Notes under the pieces: model-generated
Told to the model about the DNA's origin: nothing
What the model saw: only the letters and a program-made list of their open reading frames with translations
The model's database searches: none
Position numbers and translations under genes: made by a program
Assembly: GCA_029168955.1 (NCBI GenBank)
Contig: JAPDOI010000121.1
Span: 1,612,001 to 1,676,000 of the forward strand
DNA: 64,000 nt
Direction of reading: 5' to 3'
From: Aplectana chamaeleonis
Taxonomy: Eukaryota > Nematoda > Chromadorea > Rhabditida > Cosmocercidae
Part shown: one piece after another, positions 56,301 through 64,000 of the stretch
How positions within the stretch are numbered: the stretch's first letter is position 1
Layout of the letters: the number at the start of each line of letters is the position of its first letter

Positions 56301-57730
56301 TAAATTACATTCCACCACTACGGCCTTGTTGGAAATTGTGAGCTATGTGCTGGACGGCTTCAATGCCATCAAACCCCAACGTACTGTTGGTGTGGCCCTC
56401 GACTTAACAAAGGCATTTGACACTGTCAATCTAGGCCTACTATCAGAGAGTCTGTTGAAGTCTACCATCAAGCCATGGCAGAAGCGGTGGATAACTGCCT
56501 TCACTAAAGGACGTCGGGCAAATGTGCTATTCCAGGGACATGTTTCCAATAGCATCCCCATCGCTGCTGGTGTCCCTCAAGGAGGAGTTTTATCACCTGC
56601 ACTTTTCAGTTTATATCTAGAAGATCTGCCCGTTCCCCCTCAAGACATCAAGGTCGTTGCATACGCGGATGATATTACTATTCTGTGCCGAGATCGCGAC
56701 ATTAAGGTAGCCACCAGTAAGATCAATGACTACTTGATCGAGTTGAAATGTTTCTTCGATCGCAAAATGCTCACAGTCTCTGCCTCCAAATCGTCCGTTA
56801 CCGTCTTTTCCACTGATAATGCAGAGCACAGTGCCCATCCTATGGTTAAATGGGACGAAACTCAATTGCAGGTCACCCGATTCCCCAAGCTGTTTGGACT
56901 CGTGTTGGATCCTTCGTTGAGGTTTCATAAAAACACTGAGCAGAAGCAAGCTGCAGTGAAAACAAGACTCAACGTCCTGCGTGCTCTCGGTGGAACGTCC
57001 TGGGGATGCAATAAAGAAACGATCCTGACCACGCATAAGGCTATTGTGCAACCCGCCTTGGAGTATGCTGCGCCAGTCTGGCAGCACATCGTGTCGGACA
57101 CCTCTTGGTCCAAGCTGCAGCGCGCCCAAAATTGTGCTCTGCGAATTGCAACAGGCTGTTCTAAAAGCTCTCCAATAGAGCACTTACATGCCGAAGCTCG
57201 CATAATGCCAGTTAGAGACCACTGCCAACTCCAGGCGCAACAAATGTACACTAACATCGTGAAGCAGCCAAATCATCTATCGCGAAGAGTACTAAACCCG
57301 GTGAGAGAGATGTATCAGAAAGCCTTTTGCTGATGCTCCGACGAAAGTAGATGTGCAGAGATGGACCGAAGCACAACAAGAACGCCTCCGTCTCTTGCGC
57401 GCGGGGCATACCCGATTCGTGAAGGAACACTTGAGCAGAGTTGCCATAAACTCCATCCTGGGAGTCGCACCTCCAAAGGTCTGCGAGACAGAGATGGAAC
57501 TCGGCAGGCGTGCCAGGTGCACCCTTGCATCGTTACGCTGTGGACACTCCCCCATGCTTATGTCATACTTGCATAGGATTGACAACAGCAAACCTGACGA
57601 GTGTCCTGATTGCGGTAGTCAAGGGCATACTACTGCGCACCTGTTCAATTGCCCGAAGAGACCGACTACATTGACGACAATGGATCTGTGGACGAACCCA
57701 GTGCTAGTGGCCAAGTTTCTGAACCTATGA
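53347..57730 (+). pseudogene. PHD-finger/endonuclease/RT non-LTR retrotransposon (I/Jockey-like), interrupted
   Basis: Order: MAGVERNPGP; a PHD/RING-like finger (CATCDRDV, CFGCERWVHFSC, CIVC); the endonuclease start HINLNGLRTKLSEL; a foreign insertion 53632-54736; endonuclease continuing with SLFARTHHPDVIMVQETKLS, VFAGDFNAH, SPDISLV and SSDHVPVF; RT (55726-57333) with WKVARVIPLPKPGK, YRPISLLSP, GFRKLHST, ALDLTKAFDTV, GVPQGGVLSPALFSL and VAYADDITIL; and a C-terminal part (57353-57730) with LRCGHSPML, CPDCGSQGHTTAHLFNCP and DLWTNPVLVAKFLNL. Lesions: frameshifts near 54930 and 55480, TAG at 55723, and one extra T near 57333. The RT core is otherwise intact. The clade is judged from motifs only. 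Confidence 0.8.
53632..54736 (+). mobile_element. 5'-truncated CR1-like retrotransposon nested in the endonuclease domain
   Basis: This 1.1-kb insert holds RT palm to C-terminus: VRSGVPQGGVLSPILFAIYT, KQFADDVKIY, LAPEKTVHMRMG, NVKDLGFQYDN, ARAYQVYVRPIVESGTSVF and a stop at 54640. A tail of TAAA repeats (about 54709-54736) follows. AATTA directly flanks it (53627-53631 and 54737-54741). Removing the insert joins KLSEL to SLFARTHH of the host element in frame. The apparent 431-codon protein at 53347-54642 is therefore a fusion made by insertion. Confidence 0.85.
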
Positions 57731-58937
57731 CAGAACCCCCCTCTGTGGCTGCAAAGAAGAAGAGAAGACATGCACGCAGTGACATGCTCAAGTCTTAGCG
57801 AATCTTACCATTTATGTTCTCAGTTATACCCATTACAGACGGTATTCTGCAGTAACTACACCCGTAACTTAGAGAATGACATTTTGACCTGCATTTTGAA
57901 CTCTCGGAATCTCTAGTGAGCTTCCGATTTTGATTCTCACCAGCGGCGGAAAGGTGGGCCTCGGTGGAATATAACTGGTTGTTAAGGATGTTCGACGGAA
58001 AACCGCCCACTCCTTGCTGTTCTTCTCGAAATCAAGAGCTCATTTGAAATTCCTCAGGGCTCACAGTAACAACGCTTTCATAGCTACAGTATCAACCAAC
58101 TACTCGGTGAAGCGGTGCTACAAGGTTAGATAGCATTATAGGCTAGGTAATTTCCTCTATCGACCAATCGGCAGAGGTCTCTCCACTTCCTAAGACGTTG
58201 CCGATTGGTCGAGAGCGAGGAGAAAGCCGCCCCGCACTACTTCGACAGGGAGAGAACTCCGAGCCGTACTAACTACCTCTGTACCGATGATGTATGTCCC
58301 GTCCTCCACAGGTTATCCGACCTAATTCATGTATTTGATCAAGAAATACTCTACGTTATTTTTTTTCGAAAAAAAAAAATCAGGAAAAACTGCTTAGGAA
58401 CAAATAAATTAATTGCTTAATTTCCCATATGATTAAGGTCACCTTGCCAAAGCCCTCGCGTGTGCCAATGATCCACCGCTTTCTGACGATCCTGATCCTA
58501 TAGCGCTATCGTCCGAAGCTAGGTCGCGCCGACCAGCGGAAGCCAAACACATCATCGATCTGAAACAGACTGTTTCAATGTACCGATAGTCGAATACACG
58601 AACCTAAACACATTTCACACCTTCAGCCCATTTGTTAAGAGATATTGGAACGTTTTTCTACGCTCTTCGCGCGAAGAGCTGTATAAAACAGTATAACAAG
58701 GCTCCCAAACTGTCAACTGGACTATTTGGGGTGTGGAGAGTGCAGCCAGCTCCAGCTTCCAGAGACAGCAAAGAAATGTTTAAGATGAGCTACAGCATAC
58801 ATCCTTATCGCCGCTGTGTCTACCTTAAAGCTTGATGAAGAGCCTGCTGACTTGTCGGGACCGGCTACCTGACGCCGAGGAACAAGGTGATGGCCATCAA
58901 TGCCTCACCCAACCAGTATATACTCCAGCGCTACGCA
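57731..58937. other. 3' flank of the retrotransposon and intergenic DNA
   Basis: The retroelement 3' end could not be fixed. A plus-strand stretch at about 58441-58590 stays open (LAKALACANDPPLSDDPDP) but has no recognised motif. GCCGATTGGTCG and its complement at about 58160-58215 form a short inverted pair. Confidence 0.3.
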
Positions 58938-61900
58938 TCATTGAGACCGATGCCGCAGATCGAATTCTGAGAGTCTCCATAACAGCAATGCATGTTTGAA
59001 CATAACTTCTTTTGGCGGAAAATGCGGATTTTGAAAGTGACGCCCACCGGTAGATCTCACGATCATAGATGAGGAATTGAGAGCTGTGGCCACATTCAAA
59101 AAACTATGGGGGCCTTCCAGGAGGGTCCAAAGTTTGCCCGACGCATACATCAGCTGGTTCTAAAAACCTTTCTAAGAGGATCCCATAGTTTCATGAATAC
59201 GGTCACTGATTGTGAACAAACGTATGGGAGAATAAGCTGATTTGTTGGTTCGGTCCGAGGGAAACACGGGACGGAGGTTAGGTAAGGATGTGCACCATAT
59301 CAAACTTTGTAAACCGGAAACTCACCCAGCAACGTTACGATTTTTGAGAAGTATCTTCTCCACAGCAGGTTTAGCGGCACTGCGGGTCACCGATATTGGC
59401 GGCGCTTCACATACGGCCTCTGGAGTGACATTGCACATATTTTGGGACACATTTTCGATGGCGTTCGAATTGCGCATTGCCTGATTGTGTGGCGTAGGAC
59501 ACTGAAATAGAAACATTAGGACTTCATGCTTATTCCACTTAATTTCACGAATTGGCAACAAACCACAAGCGCGTATTCCTTATCGTTGGGATGGATGAAT
59601 TCGCAACGAAGACCATACGGACAGTAGTTAGCCGCATAAGGACCAAAATTTTTGCAAAGCTTGGTTTTATACCTGGCGTTTGGGGCACGTGGAGGCTGAA
59701 AAAAACAGATACAGTACAGCTTATAACCCAGGAGGAAAATAATTTTCCAATGTAGGTTGAAAATCTTCGACAGATCATTACAACTGTCCGGCCTAAACGC
59801 AGAACGGCACAATGGAAGGGCGCTGACATAAAGGACAACCGAAACAGCAAATTGACTGCTTTCCGTGAATTTGTGACCTCGTATCTTTTCCTATATGTAC
59901 TTCTTTATATTAGGAAACATTGGCGGCGGGAATGTACGCGCGTGCGTGCACACTCTTTCAAATAGTCGGGCACTGATAGTGCAGACGTGGGATGGAAATG
60001 TGCACCAGAAGGATCGCCACTTATCAGATGCAGTGCGCAGGGTCATTAAAACAATTATTCCCGAAAACCGTGTCAAGGCTTTCTATTCTACTGACAGCCG
60101 AGTAATTATTCAGAAATCCCGGATAGGAGATGCCAGGAGAGCTGTCAACCATCGGGACTCTGTGGACGCTCAGCTCGATGATGAGATCAGAAAGGATTTC
60201 GACAGACACTAGGAAGAAGAGTGGGGAAATTTCACAGTGAATATGTATTTAAAAACTGATAGTGCAACTACATGGAAGATCCTACAGACGCTCTAGAGAA
60301 AGAGCTTACCCTACACCGTCTCCACTATTGAGTCTAATAACAATTCATTCAAGTCAGGAAAGGAAGTATGTTCTCGGGAAAAGATTCTTCATCACGAAAG
60401 CAAAACTGGTCCGCAGAATGGAGTAACAGAAACAGAGGCCGCCTTCCGTTTATGAGCATGGCCGATGTTTCGTCGCAGACAGAGAAGGTTATAAAGATAT
60501 GCGGAACTCAGGCTACGGCGCACGGTGTGATGTATCACAGGGAGGGGTCGCACCACTCGATGTCCATTGGGAAGGGAGGCGGGGGGGGGATCGCAGCTTC
60601 GATCAATAACAAAGATGGACTTCAATTGTGTGTGTGCGAGTGTGAGTTCGGAAATTTCGTACACGAGTGTGCATTTTCAGGCTAATTGAAAGGTACGATA
60701 CCGCCTGAGGCTGAGCGTTTTGCGATGCCCTCAAGGCACACAGGTGCAGTAGGGTACGAAAACTACATTTAGAATATGAATGTCTGTATCTCAAAACGTA
60801 CCTAAACTGCATTGACGCAGCTGCAAGCTGAAGAGCGCTACTATAAGTTGGACCTTTTAAAAATGTCCAAGTCCAGGATTGCAATGAAAATTTTACGAGT
60901 AACATTCGAAATTGTAAATAGGGCTTCTTGATTGCAGCAAACGTGCGAAAAAGTTAGCCTAGGGCCCAAATAAGAGAATAAGTTTTTTTAGATCGTTCAA
61001 AGCGGTCTTTAGAGACTTATTTTTAGGTGTGATACAATCGGTTGTACCACATCTGAAAATTAGTTTTTTTTAGAAAGCTCTTCCGACAGCCTAGTTCTGC
61101 GGCCCTCCTCCCCACCTTGGCGAACAATGTTGTGGCCCCCCTCTGTGACCAACACACCGTGAGCCTAACCCTAGAGCGGAGCACTGTTCAAAAACTCACA
61201 GCGTCAGCAACTCGAAGTTCTTCTGGTCCATGGGCAAATTTACATCGATTTCCCATTTCGCATTGCTTACCCGATGCGTAAGTCAGGCACATCCTGGTTT
61301 TGTAATTGAATGGAATCGGAGGAGGACGCCGTTGGCGAGGAGGTCGGTGCTGGAATGCATCTACATGAAGTGTAACAAATCAAGCCACAGAAAAGACGGG
61401 AATTCGAAAACCTCAAATTCTTTCTCATTCTCCGCTCCAACACCTTCTTCAGAAACAACAGAAATTCGTGAGAGATTCGCCAGCACGTCATCCTGTTCCA
61501 TGTTTCTCAAATACAGTCAATAATTATTGAAAAACATTATTCTCGAAGCGTATTCCAGCCTACTTTAGCCAAAGCTGAGACTCACCTATGGTACTTGAGG
61601 TGGGCGACATTAAGGTTGCCAGCGTACGGCAGTTGGCTGGTCATTGGCGGTGGAATTGCAGCGTACTCAGTCGGCAGTGGAGTCGATGTACTGAGAGGAC
61701 GTATAGCAGACTTGGTCTTGCACATTGAAACTGAACAGTGGTAACTACCCTCATAACCGAAGCAGTTTTCATGAACAATCAATTACTATTCTCGCATGTG
61801 ATTCACCTTCAGGAGGCAACATAGTGTGGGTTTGAACCATCGGCTGTGATATTGTCATGGGATGTTGAAGGTAAACATCCGGCGTGTAGAAATAAGGAGT

Positions 61901-61977
61901 GCTTGTTGCAGCAGCCGGAGCCGTGGCATAATAGACAGGATTGCTAGGTGGCGGCATATAAATGAATCCAGGATGGC
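58938..61977 (-). CDS. Tandem CCCH zinc-finger RNA-binding protein (TIS11/PIE-1/POS-1/MEX-5/OMA type), 5' incomplete
   Basis: Seven exons join with consistent phase: 61977-61807, 61730-61586, 61505-61444, 61360-61200, 59695-59564, 59501-59326 and 59103-58938 (stop). The first is preceded by TTTTCAG; donors include GTGAGT and GTGAAT. The first exons encode a Pro/Tyr/Thr-rich region. Exon 4 encodes finger 1, YKTRMC...HG, C-x8-C-x5-C-x3-H; exon 5 finger 2, YKTKLC...HP, C-x10-C-x5-C-x3-H. The YKT-x-C lead is diagnostic of the TIS11 family. Such proteins bind U-rich 3' UTR elements; nematode members control maternal mRNAs in oocytes and early embryos. The start exon was not found. Exon 3 and the last exon rest on weaker splice sites. 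The 1.5-kb intron 4 contains retroelement debris. Confidence 0.85.
59985..60510 (+). pseudogene. Decayed RT fragment in intron 4 of the CCCH gene
   Basis: The frame VHQKDRHLSDAVRRVIKTII...LDDEIRKDFDRH aligns with the segment preceding the RT at 55480-55725. Downstream text at 60240-60510 aligns with MNFRNDAAATWK and the FKSGKEAAN and EKVVKEM parts of the 55726-57333 frame, with several indels. It is a short internal piece of the same retrotransposon family, antisense to the host gene. Confidence 0.7.
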
Positions 61978-62355
61978 CTGAAAATTCCGCTAAAATTACG
62001 AAGCCGTTGAATGTTGTTCATCATTCAAAGTTCGAAAAACGGGTTCTTTTTTCGATATCTGCAAATGGAAAATAGGCTAATACATACGTCTGTAGATTAT
62101 TCAATATCTGCACTATTCCAAGAGAATCCGTATTCAGATGATACCATAGGACTTCGACCAAAGCCTTTTTGGTTGACTAAAAACCTCGAGACCACTAAAG
62201 ATTGAATGAAATTGACATCGAACATGCCACTCATAATTTTTTTTTCAACGAACTTTTCAAGTTACTTTAAAAATATCGATGAATGTCGATCTCCAGTTTG
62301 ACTAAGATTCGCGTTTAGATTTAGATCAGGTAGGTCAGTTGGTAAGAGCACGGCA

Positions 62356-62789
62356 TCGTTTATACTGCCGTCGATGAGCGACGCGGCAAAGCGCTGTTCT
62401 GTAGGGTGTAACAATATGAAACAAGAACAATATGAATGCGTGCTCGATGTTTCGCTCATTTCGAAAATATTCGAGGTTTCGGAGCAGCCATATTTTGCAG
62501 AGGTTTGTCTTGTTTAATAGTTCAATTTTCGCTAGTAATGTGAAATTGCTCGCTTCTATGTTTCCTTGTAAACATTTTTTAGGAATGGTCGCAATAACAG
62601 CAAAAATTGAGCAATTAAACAAACAAACCTTTGCAAATGATGGCAGCTCCAAAATTTCGAGTATTTTCGAAATGAACGTAAAAATAGAAGGCGCATTCAT
62701 ATTCTTACACCCTAATATAATATTGATCGTGCAGCGCCGCACGATCAACACACCCTGCCGCGCCGCTTGTCGGCGGAAGTATAAACCAC
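62356..62789. mobile_element. GTCGTTTATACTTCCGCC element interrupted at its centre
   Basis: The left half CGTTTATACTGCCGTCGATG ends at CTGTTCTGTA. The right half resumes AATATTGATCGTGCAGC and ends GGCGGAAGTATAAACC. The insertion point is the same CTGTA seen at 46620. A tRNA-like piece (GGTCAGTTGGTAAGAGCACG) directly precedes it. Confidence 0.65.
62404..62712. mobile_element. 309-bp palindromic element with TA duplication
   Basis: GGGTGTAACAATATGAA at the left mirrors TTCATATTCTTACACCC at the right; TA flanks both sides. The whole interior folds back ('cgaaaatattcga', 'gcagaggtttg', 'gttcaatttt' with complements). That is why similar peptide frames appear on both strands. It is non-coding. 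Confidence 0.75.
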
Positions 62790-64000
62790 GCATAACGAAT
62801 TTGCTTAGAGCCAACAAAATTCAGCTAGTAGTGGCCATCCCTTGTGGGTTAAGAAGATCTGGATGGAACCTCATAAGCAACAGCGTAATACAGGCCGACC
62901 ACTTCGTGTTTGCGGACACGGCGGAAGGCAATTATTAACGAAATGCCACGTAGTGTAAAAAGGTAGCCGTGTTTTTGTCAAAAGAGCGCCATCCGCATTT
63001 TGGATGCATCAAGTACAGTCGGCACGTATCGCAAACTCGGTGCGCATATGCTATAACATGCGTGAGGCGAGTTTGCACAAACGCAACATAAGGAACGAAA
63101 GGTATCAGTGTGATCAGTGCCGCCTATATGTACTAATCGAATTTTCCTTCTACAACTTGATCACGCCCTTTCTCCTGAAGTCAATCAACAACTCGAGCAC
63201 AGATCAACTCGCTGGAACCTCATGATACCCCGCGCGACGTACGACGCTGCTCTCTAAAGCTTCATTCACAATTCTTCTGCCGTTCGACGTCGACCAGTAA
63301 AGAGTTGCGGCGCACACCACACCAAGTCTGCGATAGAGCAAGTGATAATATCGATCACCCCATCTCCAAGCCAAGAATCAACGGAGAAATTCAGCGCCGA
63401 CGTTGAACGAACACATGCGACCGACGTCGAACCCGAGCGTCGCAGCCTTATCTTGTAAAAGGAAGAAACTTTGTAAGATAGGCATATCGAAACTTTCGGA
63501 ATGGGTTCAAGAACACTCATCCATTTATCTAGCCGCCACCGATTCAGGATACGCCAGGCGACAATATATTGCCAGGGCAGTCCCGGGACGATAGCGGCCA
63601 GATCGCGGGAGGTTGGTGTTGTTCGACCCGTCTTACGTCCTCGGCTCAGCCGACGTTGCTATATTCGTGAAGCAGTACACATGCATAAGTGATTATACAC
63701 TCGAGCAAAACCAAAGCGCTTACGCTCTTTTGCCTCTCTGTTTGTTCGCAGTAGAGAAGATCACGGCGCTAGTGCACCATATGGGGAGCTCTATAGTCTT
63801 TCACACTTGGGCAGCTTTGCCGTCGATATGCGTGAAAAGCAATAAATCTACCATGGATCTGTCGCGAGTAAGCAGACATTCAAAACATGAACGGTTTTCT
63901 TTGCGAGATCTCACCGCCGCTTCTAGAACTGCGCGCGATCCGACCGAAACTGCTAGAGTTGTGCACTGCGGAAGACACGAATTCACACCTTCTCGCATTC
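62790..64000. other. Right edge, no recognised host gene
   Basis: Apart from the element at 63283-63500, an inverted-repeat stretch at about 63012-63125 (AGTCGGCACGTATCGCA...TCAGTGCCG) resembles the motif at about 21160. The missing 5' exon(s) of the CCCH gene may lie here or beyond, but none could be phased. Confidence 0.3.
63283..63500. mobile_element. Diverged relative of the GC-rich CTTTCACAG element
   Basis: 'tagagcaagtgataatatcgatcaccccat', 'caacggagaaat' and 'gacgtcgaacc..gcgtcgca' parallel 15590-15720. The ends are not clear. Confidence 0.4.

Overview
The window reads as nuclear DNA of a nematode, probably a repeat-laden clade V (strongylid-type) genome. The organism is an inference. 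It rests on a spliced gene with short introns and TTTTCAG-like acceptors, a TIS11-type double CCCH protein of the PIE-1/POS-1/MEX-5/OMA kind, and very dense small terminal-inverted-repeat (TIR) elements. No rRNA gene, clear tRNA gene, CRISPR array or bacterial-style operon is visible.

Almost everything before 51 kb is transposon-derived. Positions 1-17 kb hold many non-autonomous elements with AAAGGCAG-type ends, often inside one another. This part also has a hAT-like element with an 8-bp target duplication (6209-8360), a broken Tc1-like transposase, a 1.1-kb diverged foldback and a perfect 32-bp hairpin. At 17.9-19.7 kb a 145-bp perfectly matched inverted repeat lies beside a 42-bp minisatellite. 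At 24.9-26.8 kb there is a MULE-like element with a 10-bp target duplication. At 27-31.5 kb three arrays of a second 42-bp repeat occur in opposing orientations. Positions 31.9-35.1 kb hold a complete but frameshifted RTE-like retrotransposon with an 11-bp target duplication. From 37 to 51 kb there are more small TIR elements, several nested two or three deep, and a 3' mariner remnant.

The right end is richer in coding sequence. At 53.3-57.7 kb a PHD-finger/endonuclease/reverse-transcriptase element is split by a 5'-truncated CR1-like insertion. A host gene on the minus strand (61977 down to 58938) encodes two CCCH zinc fingers. Seven exons can be joined with matching phases, and its largest intron carries a decayed copy of the 53-57 kb retrotransposon. 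A second possible host terminal exon lies at 51750-51933.

The host genes and transposons show no common pathway. The main story is insertion history: several insertions can be read with target duplications, so their relative order can be deduced.
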